Source: UBA1368 sp964563125 (GTDB lineage Bacteria > Bacillota > Syntrophomonadia > Syntrophomonadales > Syntrophomonadaceae). From it: 27,838 bases of DNA. The notes below the pieces were generated by a model, which was not told where the DNA came from, did no database searches, and saw only the letters and a list, made by a program, of their open reading frames with translations. A program made the position numbers and the translations under genes. Positions within the stretch are counted from its first letter, which is position 1. Each line of letters starts with the position of its first letter. Shown here piece by piece: positions 8,688 to 16,729 of this stretch. Location of the stretch: positions 1 to 27,838 of the forward strand of contig CAZLVY010000025.1 in NCBI GenBank assembly GCA_964563125.1. Direction: 5' to 3'.

Positions 8688-9572
8688 TTAGACATCTAAA
8701 AATTTGTTTAGGGAAAAATAGGTGGCGATAATCCCTAAAAGTGCTCCGGCTCCCAGCAATATCGAATAGATATTTATTAAAAATCCCGTATCAGTAACTA
8801 ATGGTAAAAACAATATTGTATGGGTCTGCCCAGTTATGGAACCATACCCGACACTCAAAAATAAGACAGCGATGATTGCGCCCATAGAACCAAGAAATAA
8901 TCCTTCCAGGAAAAAAGGCAGGCGCACAAACCAATCAGTAGCACCTATTAGTTTCATCAGATAAATCTCTTTGCGGCGGCTGAAAATTGCCAGTCTTATA
9001 GTCGTGGAAATCAAGAATAACGCCCCGAAGGCCAGTAAGACAATCGCGATAACTCCCACGATTCTAACCCATTCAGTTACTTGAAAGAGTTTTTCCACTA
9101 CTCCTTGACCATAGTTAACTTTGTAAACCCCGTTTAACTTTTCCACTTTTTTAGCAATAGCAGGCACCTGATGTGGATCGACTGCCTGTATTGCAAAGGA
9201 ATTACGCAGTGGGTTCTGCTCTAGAGTGGAGCCTAAATCATATTCCAATCCACCGAATTTTTCCTGTAAATTTTTCAAACCTTCCTCTTTGGAAACAAAA
9301 AAGATAGTATCGACACCAGCGATTTTTTCAACATCGGTTTTTAATGAATTGATCTCTTCGCTGGATAACTCCTTGTCGATATAAGCTACTATCTCTACGT
9401 CAGATTCCAAATTGCTGATTATATTACTGGCATTAAGAGTCAGCAGAACTGCTGCTCCCAGAATCAATATACATATAGCTACATTGGCAATTGTAGCAAA
9501 GGTCAAAAGCCTATTTCTGTAAAGGGATTTAAGAGCTTCGGTGATAAAATATTTAATAGTTCGTATATTCAT
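8688..9572 (-). CDS. ftsX: Cell-division ABC permease FtsX
   Basis: Membrane subunit of the FtsEX complex, which in Gram-positive bacteria transmits ATP use by FtsE to a coiled-coil wall hydrolase outside the cell. The 294 residues show the expected plan: cytoplasmic N terminus, membrane segment 1 (about 22-45), an extracellular loop of about 110 residues (SDVEIVAYIDKELSSEE...), then three further segments (about 165-190, 215-240, 260-285). The motif RRKEIYLMKLIGAT, typical of FtsX/MacB permeases, precedes segment 3. Its ATG overlaps the ftsE stop in an ATGA (9569-9572), implying translational coupling. The downstream coiled-coil M23 gene in the same transcript is the natural candidate for its hydrolase partner (inference from context). 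Confidence 0.95.
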   Translation of the reverse strand: MNIRTIKYFITEALKSLYRNRLLTFATIANVAICILILGAAVLLTLNASNIISNLESDVEIVAYIDKELSSEEINSLKTDVEKIAGVDTIFFVSKEEGLKNLQEKFGGLEYDLGSTLEQNPLRNSFAIQAVDPHQVPAIAKKVEKLNGVYKVNYGQGVVEKLFQVTEWVRIVGVIAIVLLAFGALFLISTTIRLAIFSRRKEIYLMKLIGATDWFVRLPFFLEGLFLGSMGAIIAVLFLSVGYGSITGQTHTILFLPLVTDTGFLINIYSILLGAGALLGIIATYFSLNKFLDV

Positions 9573-10258
9573 ATTTGCTGCTCCCCGAACTGACTTTGCG
9601 TGTCAGATATTACCTGTCCCTTTTCGAGCATAATAACCCTTTTATGAGCAGCTTTTACCAGTTCCCGGGCATGGGTTGCCATTATTACTGTTGTTCCTTT
9701 ACGGTTTATATCATAAAGTAATTCCATAATTTCAAGAGAAGTTTTAATGTCCAGGTTGCCGGTAGGTTCATCAGCAATAAGCAGCAGCGGTTCATTAGCT
9801 AAGGCCCTGGCGATTCCAATCCTCTGTTGCTCTCCGCCTGATAACTGACCGGGGAAAGCATTTTCACAGCCTTCCAGTCCTACCTGCTTGATTACCTGTC
9901 CGACTCTTTTTCTGATGTCGCTGTAAGGGGCGCCAACAACTTCCATAGCAAAAGCAATATTTTCAGCTACAGTTTTATTTTCCAGCAGTTTAAAATCCTG
10001 AAAAACAATGCCAATATTACGCCTTAGCCTCGGTACTTCACTGCGTTTCATTCTGACCACACTGCGCGAAGCAATAAAAATCTGGCCCCTGGTAGGCAGC
10101 TCTTCACGAAATAGCAATTTTACAAAACTGGATTTACCTGCACCACTGGAACCCATTAAAAAGAGAAATTCTCCTCGATCTATCTTTAAAGAAACATCAT
10201 CAAGTGCTTTTACGCCATTGGGATATATCTTGGAGACATTGTAAAACTGAACCAGCAT
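9569..10258 (-). CDS. ftsE: Cell-division ABC ATPase FtsE
   Basis: Cytoplasmic ATPase of FtsEX. Walker A GSSGAGKSSF, Q-loop FQDFKLL, signature LSGGEQQRIGIARAL and Walker B LLIADEPTGNLD are all present, followed by the switch His in MATHARELV. The 229 residues are typical. The start is ATG 10258 (MLVQFYNVSKIYPNG), with GGAGG 7 nt upstream; another in-frame ATG 18 nt further up lacks a site. It is first in an ftsE-ftsX-M23 operon, after the terminator of the transketolase unit, so its promoter should lie in 10260-10335. I see no strong -35/-10 pair there. Confidence 0.96.
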   Translation of the reverse strand: MLVQFYNVSKIYPNGVKALDDVSLKIDRGEFLFLMGSSGAGKSSFVKLLFREELPTRGQIFIASRSVVRMKRSEVPRLRRNIGIVFQDFKLLENKTVAENIAFAMEVVGAPYSDIRKRVGQVIKQVGLEGCENAFPGQLSGGEQQRIGIARALANEPLLLIADEPTGNLDIKTSLEIMELLYDINRKGTTVIMATHARELVKAAHKRVIMLEKGQVISDTQSQFGEQQI

Positions 10259-10335
10259 ATATCTCCCTCCAAACATTTTAAAAGAAAATCTGTTTTGTGC
10301 CGAGCTTCTGTCGACTGCAGAATGTGTGGCTGCAT

Positions 10336-10361
10336 AAAAAAAACCACCCTAGAAGGGTGAT
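10336..10361 (-). terminator. Intrinsic terminator of the transketolase unit
   Basis: Minus strand ATCACCCT, 3-nt loop, AGGGTGGT (8 bp with one G-U pair), followed by a run of eight T. It lies about 30 nt past the stop of the transketolase C-terminal subunit gene. Confidence 0.85.
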
Positions 10362-10388
10362 TCTACAAAAAGAATTAAAATTCCTTTT

Positions 10389-11336
10389 TTATTTTAAATC
10401 TTTTTTCTTTTTTAACAATAAATGTATTTTATCAATTATATTCTGTATGTTTAACCCATAATGTTCTAAAAGCTCGTCCGGTGACGCTGATTGACCGAAT
10501 ATGTCATTAACGCCCAGGCGCTCAACCAGTACCGGGTAATTTCCCGCTACTGTTTCAGCAACAGCGCTGCCCAATCCACCGATAATGTTATGCTCTTCTA
10601 CGGTCAATATTGCCCGGGTAGCTTTGGCCTGTTTAATAATAAGCTCCTCATCAATTGGTTTTATAGTATGCATATCGATTACAGCTACCTCAATGCCCTC
10701 CTCAGCTAATAGCTGGGCAGCATCAAGCGATTTTTGCACCATTATGCCGCAGGCGATAATAGCAGCATCAGTCCCTGTGCGCAATTCAATACCTTTACCG
10801 ATAACAAAGTCTGCTTTATCATCATATATCTTGGCAACTGCGGGGCGCCCCAGACGAAGATAGGCTGGCCCCTTCCGGTCATAAAGCTTGAAAAGTGCCG
10901 CTTTGGTACTTGGCCCATCAGCCGGAACAACTACGCACATATTTGGTATTGCCCGCATCACAGCGATATCTTCTAAAGCCTGATGGGAACCTCCATCTTC
11001 TCCAACAGTCAGACCGGCATGGGTGGCGCATACTTTCACATTAAGATTGGCATAAGCCAGTGAATTGCGTACCTGTTCAAAAGCTCTTCCAGTAGCAAAA
11101 ATAGCAAAAGAACTGGCAAAAACTATTTTTCCTGCTGCTGCCAATCCAGCTGCCATACCAATCATATTCTGTTCTGCAATCCCAGCATTTATAAACCTTG
11201 CCGGGAAAGTTCTGCCAAAGCTCGCCGTCTTGGTTGATGACGATAAATCAGCATCTAATACTACTACATCATTATGTAGGTGGCCCAATTCAACTAATGC
11301 TTCACCATAGGCATCACGGGTAGCCTGTTTTTCCAA
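10389..11336 (-). CDS. Transketolase, C-terminal subunit
   Basis: Second half of a split, two-gene transketolase, which transfers two-carbon units in the non-oxidative pentose phosphate pathway. The 315 residues hold the pyrimidine-binding domain with the catalytic Glu in GIAEQNMIGMAAGLA, the HAGLTVGEDGGSHQ segment, and the C-terminal transketolase domain (from about residue 185, ELRTGTDAAIIACG). The start is TTG 11336 with AGGAGG about 9 nt upstream; no better ATG is available. It lies 28 nt downstream of the N-terminal subunit gene and presumably forms a 2+2 complex with it. The tail is lysine-rich (LLLKKKKDLK). A related alternative would be a DXP-synthase-like subunit, but the DXS N-terminal partner motifs are absent. 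Confidence 0.93.
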   Translation of the reverse strand: MEKQATRDAYGEALVELGHLHNDVVVLDADLSSSTKTASFGRTFPARFINAGIAEQNMIGMAAGLAAAGKIVFASSFAIFATGRAFEQVRNSLAYANLNVKVCATHAGLTVGEDGGSHQALEDIAVMRAIPNMCVVVPADGPSTKAALFKLYDRKGPAYLRLGRPAVAKIYDDKADFVIGKGIELRTGTDAAIIACGIMVQKSLDAAQLLAEEGIEVAVIDMHTIKPIDEELIIKQAKATRAILTVEEHNIIGGLGSAVAETVAGNYPVLVERLGVNDIFGQSASPDELLEHYGLNIQNIIDKIHLLLKKKKDLK

Positions 11337-11364
11337 CCTGTGTCCCTCCTTATTGTTTAAAGCT

Positions 11365-12222
11365 TTAACAAATTCCTTTAGCTTCTGCGTAAGCTTTTAT
11401 TTCTGCCAGAGCGCGGTCAACTTCATCTTTCTTAGGTGCTGTACCGTGCCATTCCGCCTTATCTTCCATAAATGAACAACCTTTGCCTTTGACCGTTTTA
11501 GCAATAATAGCAGTCGGCTGATTTTTTATACTGCGAGCTTTCTCCAGGGCGGTCATAATTTGCCCGGGATTATGTCCATCAATTGATAATACTGCCCAGT
11601 TAAAAGCCTTGAACTTTTCCGCAATAGGTCTAACTCCCATTACTTTTTCGACCCGTCCGTCAATCTGCAGACCGTTATTGTCGACTATTGCCACTAAATT
11701 GTCCAGATGGTAATGGCCGGCAGCCATTGCTGCTTCCCAAACCATTCCTTCCTGTAGTTCTCCATCTCCCAACAGTGAATAAACCCGATAACCGGTCATA
11801 TCCATTTTTTCTGCCAGTGCCATACCTACTGCCCAGGAGATTCCCTGACCTAAAGAACCGGTGGAAGCCTCAACACCCACCAGTTTATTCATATCCGGAT
11901 GTCCCTGTAAAGGGCTGCCCAATTTACGCAAGCGTTTTAAATATTCGGAGGGGAAAAATCCTTTTTCTGCCAAAGCCGCATAAAGAACCGGTGCCGCATG
12001 CCCTTTGCTGAGCACAAAGCGGTCGCGTTTAGGTGCCTTGGGTTCTTTGGCATCAATATTCAATTCCCAAAAATAGAGGCAGGCCATTATTTCAGCTGCC
12101 GATAATGAGCCTCCGGTATGTCCCGATCCTGACTCGCCTAACATTTTTATAATGCTTTCTCTGATTCTCCAGGCCTTTTGGGTAACAAGCTCCAGTGAAT
12201 TTTCATTAATCTCTCGCACCAT
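11365..12222 (-). CDS. Transketolase, N-terminal subunit
   Basis: Thiamine-diphosphate-binding half of a split transketolase. Visible motifs are GSGHTGGSLSAAEIMACLYF (substrate His and binding loop), SKGHAAPVLYAALAEKG, STGSLGQGISWAVGMALAEK, and the ThDP motif GDGELQEGMVWEAAMAAGHY...NNGLQIDG. The 285 residues match split N-terminal subunits; full-length transketolase is about 660. The start is ATG 12222, with GGGAGG just upstream. It starts 21 nt after the prfB stop with no terminator between, so it may share the secA-prfB transcript. Split transketolases are common in archaea and Clostridia, so the split is a normal family variant and not a broken gene. Confidence 0.94.
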   Translation of the reverse strand: MVREINENSLELVTQKAWRIRESIIKMLGESGSGHTGGSLSAAEIMACLYFWELNIDAKEPKAPKRDRFVLSKGHAAPVLYAALAEKGFFPSEYLKRLRKLGSPLQGHPDMNKLVGVEASTGSLGQGISWAVGMALAEKMDMTGYRVYSLLGDGELQEGMVWEAAMAAGHYHLDNLVAIVDNNGLQIDGRVEKVMGVRPIAEKFKAFNWAVLSIDGHNPGQIMTALEKARSIKNQPTAIIAKTVKGKGCSFMEDKAEWHGTAPKKDEVDRALAEIKAYAEAKGIC

Positions 12223-12243
12223 TATCCTCCCTCTTAAATTATG

Positions 12244-13336
12244 CTATCCATTATGCAGATAAGCATAAATGAAATCATCCAGATTACCGTCCAAAACTGC
12301 CTGGGCGTTGCCTGCTTCTACACCGGTCCGATGGTCCTTTACCAGTGTAAAAGGATTTAAGGTATATGTCCTTATCTGACTTCCCCAGGCAATTTCTTTA
12401 TAATCTCCCTTAAAACTTTGCAAATTATCATCTGCCTGCTTTTCTTTTAATTCATAAAGTTTAGCATTTAGTAATTTCATAGCTGTTAAACGATTGGAAT
12501 GCTGTGATCTTTCATTTTGACATTGTACTACAATACCAGTAGGCAGATGGGTAATACGCACAGCTGAATCAGTTTTGTTAATATGCTGCCCGCCGGCGCC
12601 GCTGGCTCTATAAGTATCAATACGCAGCTCCTCAGGATTAATAACTATTTCTATTTCTTCACTTATTTCCGGCAGAACTGCCAAAGAAGCAAAAGAAGTA
12701 TGGCGCCTTCCCGAAGAATCAAATGGGGATATACGGATTAAGCGGTGTACCCCTTGCTCACATTTTAATTTACCATAAGCATGCAAGCCTCTAACTAAAA
12801 AGGTTACGCTTTTGATTCCGGCTTCATCACCATCCAACATATCCAGGATCTCCACACTATATCCGGAGTTTTCCGCCCAGCGAATATACATGCGCAGGAG
12901 TATCTCTACCCAATCCTGCGCCTCAGTTCCTCCGGCACCCGCATGCAGTGATAATATAGCGTCCCTTTTATCATGCTCACCGCTAAAACATACCCCCAGC
13001 TCATACTGGTAAAAATCTTTTTTTAGTTTGCTCAATTCAACGGCAGTTTCCTCAATTAATTCCTGCTCGTTTTCTTTTTCAGCTATATCCAGAATATCAT
13101 TAATATAGAGGGCTCTTTCCAGCAGATCTTCATAGCTGTCCACCACCGCCTGTAAGTCACTAATATCTTTTAAGATCTTTTGCGCCTCTTGATTATCTTG
13201 CCAAAAATTTTCCGCCCCGGTTTTCCTTTCCAACTCAGCACTTAATTTTTTCTTGTTATCGATGTCAAAGTGAAGCCCTCATCTCTTTTAAGCGGCTAAT
13301 TATTTCTAAACAAGTTGCTCTGTCATCATCCGCCAT
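12244..13336 (-). CDS. prfB: Peptide chain release factor 2, with programmed +1 frameshift
   Basis: RF2 ends translation at UGA and UAA. The gene is in two frames. Frame 1 starts at ATG 13336, with AAGGAGG about 6 nt upstream, and encodes 23 codons (MADDDRATCL...EMRASL) to an in-frame TGA at 13265-13267. Frame 2 resumes with the +1 shift (CTT TGA C read as Leu-Asp) and gives DIDNKKKLSAELERK through the stop at 12244, 363 residues in all. The shift site has the classical layout: an internal SD-like AGGG, then CTTTGAC at the standard spacing. The GGQ motif (SGAGGQHINKTDSAVR) is present; the RF2 tripeptide SPF is at RISPFDSSGRRHTSF. It follows secA by 45 nt, as in Bacillus, and precedes the split transketolase. 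Confidence 0.96.
13258..13285 (-). promoter_or_regulatory. prfB +1 recoding signal
   Basis: Minus strand GAGATGAGGGCTTCA, then CTT TGA C. The slippery CTT and in-frame TGA codon 24, preceded by AGGG, form the known autoregulatory switch: low RF2 favours the shift and so RF2 synthesis. Only four bases of the usual AGGGGG are kept. Confidence 0.93.
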
Positions 13337-13381
13337 TTTTTCTCCTCCTTATGTTGACCGTGTTTATGCAAGTTTTTATTG

Positions 13382-15874
13382 CTAAACAGCTTCTTTTCCG
13401 CAACATTTCTTATATTTACGACCACTGCCACAGGGGCACGGGTCATTGCGCCCAACTTTATTTTCAACTTTGACCGGTTTTTTAATATCATCGGGACTGC
13501 TGTTTTCTATAATCTTGCGTTCCTCAGGTTTTTGTACTATACGTACCCGCATGATATACCTGACTACATCTTCCTTAATACTTTCAATCATGATTTGAAA
13601 AGCATCGTAAGCTTCAAATTTATACTCAATAAGAGGATCTCTCTGAGCGTACGCTCGCAGTGAAATCCCGCTGCGCAATTGATCCATGGCATCAATATGA
13701 TCCATCCATTTGTCATCGATGATACGCAGCATAATAGCTTTTTCCAGATCCCGCATAGTTTCAGAACCAAGCTCGGTTTCTCTTATTTCGTACCGTTCCT
13801 GTGTTTTTTCTGCCAGCAGCTCTATCAGCTCACTTTTTGTCATACCGACTATGTCATCTGGCTTAAGGCCTGGCTGGGGCAGAATATTTTGGTCAGTAAA
13901 AGCCAGCAGGCCAGCTAAATCCCATTCGTCACTAAATTTAGCTTCCCCGGCAAATTGATTGACCATTTCATTTATTACATCTTCAATCATACTGGCTATC
14001 GTTGCTTTTAAATCATCGCCATCCAGTACTTTATTGCGTTCACCATAGATTACTTCACGCTGTTGATTTATGACATCATCATATTCCAATACATTTTTAC
14101 GAATACTGAAGTTACGGCTTTCCACTTTCTTCTGAGCATTTTCAATAGCACGAGAAATTATTTTATTTTCGATGGGCATATCATCATCCATGCCCAGCCG
14201 TTCCATTACTCCTTCGATATTAGAGGAACCAAACAATCGCATTAAATCATCTTCCAAAGAAACGTAAAATCTCGATTCTCCAGGATCCCCCTGTCTGCCG
14301 GAGCGTCCTCTGAGCTGATTATCAATTCGCCGCGATTCATGACGTTCAGTTCCTAAAACATATAAGCCACCCAGGTCCTGAACTCCATCTCCCAGGACAA
14401 TGTCAGTTCCACGCCCGGCCATATTGGTGGCAATAGTAACTGCATCCTTTTGTCCGGCCTGAGCAATAATCTGCGCTTCCTTTTCATGTTGTTTGGCATT
14501 TAAGACCTGGTGTTTGACTCCCTTTTTGCTCAATAAACTACTCAACTGCTCAGATTTTTCAATAGAGATTGTGCCCACCAGAATCGGCTGGCCGTTTTTA
14601 TGTCTTTCGACGATATCATCGACTACAGCAGCAAATTTACCGCCTTCACTGCGGTAAATATAATCAGACCGGTCAAATCTCACCATATCCTTGTGGGTTG
14701 GGATAGCAATTACATCCATGTGATAAATATTACGGAATTCTTCTTCTTCAGTCTTGGCAGTACCGGTCATACCTGAAAGTTTTTTATACATGCGAAAATA
14801 GTTCTGGAAAGTAATAGTCGCTAAAGTTTGTGATTCCTTTTCGATTTTTACTCCTTCTTTAGCTTCGATAGCCTGATGCAGACCATCACTGTAACGGCGC
14901 CCAAACATTAACCGGCCTGTAAACTCGTCAACTATGATAACCTGTTCATCTTTGACTACATAATCTTTATCTCTTCTCATCAGATATTGCGCTTTTAAAC
15001 CCTGGTTCAGGTGATGAGCAATTTCCATATTTTCAGAAAGATTTTCAATCGAAAAATATTTCTCCGCTTTTTTAACCCCTTCTTCCGTCAGGGTTACAAC
15101 ATGGGCCTTTTCATCAACTACAAATTCAGTTTCCCGTTCCAGGCGAGGAACAAATCTGGCTATTTGCAGATAGAGCTCAGTAGGTTTATCGCCTTCACCA
15201 GAAATGATGAGCGGGGTACGGGCTTCATCAATTAAAATGGAGTCAACTTCATCAATAATTGCATAATTAAGCGGCCTTTGCACCTTATTCTCAGCTGCTA
15301 CCACCATATTATCACGAAGATAATCAAAGCCCAGCTCATTATTGGTGGCATAAGTGATATCACAAAGATAAGCGGCTTTTCTTTCCGCATTAGACATGCC
15401 ATGCACGATAAGTCCCACATTCAAACCGCAAAATTCAAAAACCGGCCCCATCCACCCGGCATCACGACTGGCCAGATAGTCATTAACCGTTACTATGTGC
15501 ACTCCTTTGCCTTTCAAAGCATTGAGGTATGCTGATAATGTGGCAACTAAAGTTTTTCCTTCGCCGGTTTTCATCTCGGCAATCTTGCCTTCATGCAAGG
15601 CCATGCCACCTATTAACTGAACATCGAAATGCCTCATTCCCAGGGTTCGGCGAGACGCTTCTCTAATCAGAGCAAAGGCTTCCGGCAATATATCATGGGT
15701 ATTTTCACCATTTGCCAGACGTTCTTTTAATTCTGCCGTCTTTTGCGGAAAATCCTCATCAGACAATTTTTCAAGCTGTGGCTCCCAGTCGTTAATTGCT
15801 GCCACCTTTCTGCGCAGCTTTTTAACCTCTTTTTCATTATCATCAAGCAGATTTTTCATAAACTCTCTAATCAT
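13382..15874 (-). CDS. secA: Preprotein translocase ATPase SecA
   Basis: Motor ATPase that drives secreted proteins through SecYEG. The 830 residues show Walker A EMKTGEGKTLVA (about residue 100), Walker B IIDEVDSILIDEARTPLIISG, the preprotein cross-linking domain (about 225-365), helicase motifs TIATNMAGRGTDIVLG and LRGRSGRQGDPGESRFY, the helical scaffold and wing, and the C-terminal zinc/SecB-type motif GRNDPCPCGSGRKYKKCCG. The start is ATG 15874 (MIREFMKNLL), with GAGG 11 nt upstream; the ATG four bases before it is out of frame. The leader is unusual: an intrinsic terminator hairpin ends only 19 nt before the start codon. prfB follows, as in Bacillus. Confidence 0.97.
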   Translation of the reverse strand: MIREFMKNLLDDNEKEVKKLRRKVAAINDWEPQLEKLSDEDFPQKTAELKERLANGENTHDILPEAFALIREASRRTLGMRHFDVQLIGGMALHEGKIAEMKTGEGKTLVATLSAYLNALKGKGVHIVTVNDYLASRDAGWMGPVFEFCGLNVGLIVHGMSNAERKAAYLCDITYATNNELGFDYLRDNMVVAAENKVQRPLNYAIIDEVDSILIDEARTPLIISGEGDKPTELYLQIARFVPRLERETEFVVDEKAHVVTLTEEGVKKAEKYFSIENLSENMEIAHHLNQGLKAQYLMRRDKDYVVKDEQVIIVDEFTGRLMFGRRYSDGLHQAIEAKEGVKIEKESQTLATITFQNYFRMYKKLSGMTGTAKTEEEEFRNIYHMDVIAIPTHKDMVRFDRSDYIYRSEGGKFAAVVDDIVERHKNGQPILVGTISIEKSEQLSSLLSKKGVKHQVLNAKQHEKEAQIIAQAGQKDAVTIATNMAGRGTDIVLGDGVQDLGGLYVLGTERHESRRIDNQLRGRSGRQGDPGESRFYVSLEDDLMRLFGSSNIEGVMERLGMDDDMPIENKIISRAIENAQKKVESRNFSIRKNVLEYDDVINQQREVIYGERNKVLDGDDLKATIASMIEDVINEMVNQFAGEAKFSDEWDLAGLLAFTDQNILPQPGLKPDDIVGMTKSELIELLAEKTQERYEIRETELGSETMRDLEKAIMLRIIDDKWMDHIDAMDQLRSGISLRAYAQRDPLIEYKFEAYDAFQIMIESIKEDVVRYIMRVRIVQKPEERKIIENSSPDDIKKPVKVENKVGRNDPCPCGSGRKYKKCCGKEAV

Positions 15875-15892
15875 TTCATTCCAACCTCTTTC

Positions 15893-15919
15893 AAAAAAAG
15901 AGGAACCTTACGGTTCCTC
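15893..15919 (-). terminator. Terminator hairpin between hpf and secA, abutting the secA RBS
   Basis: Minus strand GAGGAACC-GTAA-GGTTCCTC followed by seven T: a perfect 8-bp stem. It can end hpf transcripts, but it lies 19 nt before the secA start. The CCTCTTT at its 3' side (15897-15903) can pair perfectly with AAAGAGG (15885-15891) holding the secA SD, giving a competing hairpin. A further small hairpin (15919-15935) precedes it. Confidence 0.8.
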
Positions 15920-15941
15920 ATGTTAGCTAAACATGATACTT

Positions 15942-15971
15942 ATATTATCACTTTTTGAGTAGATACATCAA
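15942..15971 (-). promoter_or_regulatory. Weak candidate promoter for secA, upstream of the leader hairpin
   Basis: Minus strand TTGATG immediately after the hpf stop, 18-nt spacer, TAATAT. Each box matches the sigma-A consensus at four of six positions. If used, the terminator hairpin at 15893-15919 would lie inside the secA leader. There is no room for a promoter between that hairpin and the secA start. Confidence 0.25.
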
Positions 15972-16517
15972 CTAATCAAAGTCAGGTTCAATCAGACCAT
16001 AGTTACCATCTTTTCGTTTATAAACTACATTCATTTCATCACTTAAAGAATTGAAGAATACAAAAAAACTATGGCCTAAAAGGTTCATCTGCATAATAGC
16101 TTCTTCTTCATCCATAGGTTTTAAGGCAAATTTCTTGTTACGTACTATCCTGAAGTTCTCAGTGTCAATATATTTGTCCGGATTTTCCTTGATCTCTTCC
16201 TTCAGGGCCTGCTTAAGTCCGGCACCGCGATGGTTCTTATATAATTTTGTTTTATACTTCTCTATTTGCTTTTCCAGTTTCTCCACTACCATGTCAATGG
16301 AAGAATACATGTCCTCACTTGATTCCTCGCCCCGCAGTATAACTCCATTTAGCGGAATAGTAACTTCTACCTTATGACCTTCGCTTCCGACCGATAAAGC
16401 TACTTTTGCCTCCTTTACATTATCGATATACTTCTCCAACTTGGAAAGCCGTTTAGTGGTATACTCCTTTAAAGCGTCTGTCAGTTCGATATTCTTGCCT
16501 CTAATTTCAAATTTCAT
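15972..16517 (-). CDS. hpf: Long-form ribosome hibernation-promoting factor
   Basis: Binds the 30S decoding region and, through its C-terminal domain, pairs 70S ribosomes into inactive 100S dimers in stationary phase. The N-terminal S30AE domain (about residues 1-100) begins MKFEIRGKNIELTDALKEY. The C-terminal dimerisation domain (about 120-181) holds IVRNKKFALKPMDEEEAIMQM..GHSFFVFFN. The length of 181 residues marks the long form. ATG 16517 has AAGGAG at good spacing. The gene has a sigma-H-type promoter and ends at a terminator, so it can be expressed alone. It lies upstream of secA, as Bacillus yvyD/hpf does. Confidence 0.96.
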   Translation of the reverse strand: MKFEIRGKNIELTDALKEYTTKRLSKLEKYIDNVKEAKVALSVGSEGHKVEVTIPLNGVILRGEESSEDMYSSIDMVVEKLEKQIEKYKTKLYKNHRGAGLKQALKEEIKENPDKYIDTENFRIVRNKKFALKPMDEEEAIMQMNLLGHSFFVFFNSLSDEMNVVYKRKDGNYGLIEPDFD

Positions 16518-16547
16518 GCGACCACTCCTTTCCCGGTTGTATATATA

Positions 16548-16577
16548 TTATTCTACATTGTGTAAATTAAATCCTTT
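16548..16577 (-). promoter_or_regulatory. Sigma-H-type promoter of hpf
   Basis: Minus strand AAAGGATTT, 12-nt spacer, GTAGAATAA. This agrees with the Bacillus sigma-H consensus (RnAGGAwWW, 11-12 nt, RnnGAATww) at every fixed position. The -10 ends 31 nt before the hpf ATG. A TATAAT further upstream (near 16600) has no good -35. Bacillus hpf (yvyD) is known to use sigma-H and sigma-B. Confidence 0.6.
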
Positions 16578-16644
16578 CAAATTTCTGATTTCTACTGTCA
16601 TTATATGCCTTTTTCCGTTATTTAATTTTAAATTTAGACTAAAT

Positions 16645-16671
16645 TAAAAAACCGGACTCATACAGTCCGGG
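16645..16671 (-). terminator. Intrinsic terminator downstream of comFC
   Basis: Minus strand CCGGACT-GTATG-AGTCCGG followed by six T, a 7-bp stem that extends by C/G pairing. It lies about 60 nt beyond the comFC stop. Confidence 0.85.
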
Positions 16672-16729
16672 AAAAGTTAGTATAGTTTTCCTAATCAATT
16701 ACATTTTTAGAATCAAGCAAAGCACCGTT

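Noticed and set aside
10260..10335. Promoter for ftsE
   Set aside because: One is expected after the terminator, but no -35/-10 pair of reasonable quality was found, so none is reported.
11365..12222. Broken transketolase gene (frameshifted into two)
   Set aside because: Each half has its own SD and start codon, there is a 28-nt gap, and both match the known split-subunit family.
15876..15935. SecM-like arrest peptide in the secA leader
   Set aside because: No short frame with an SD and an arrest-like ending lies between hpf and secA. The signal there is RNA structure only.
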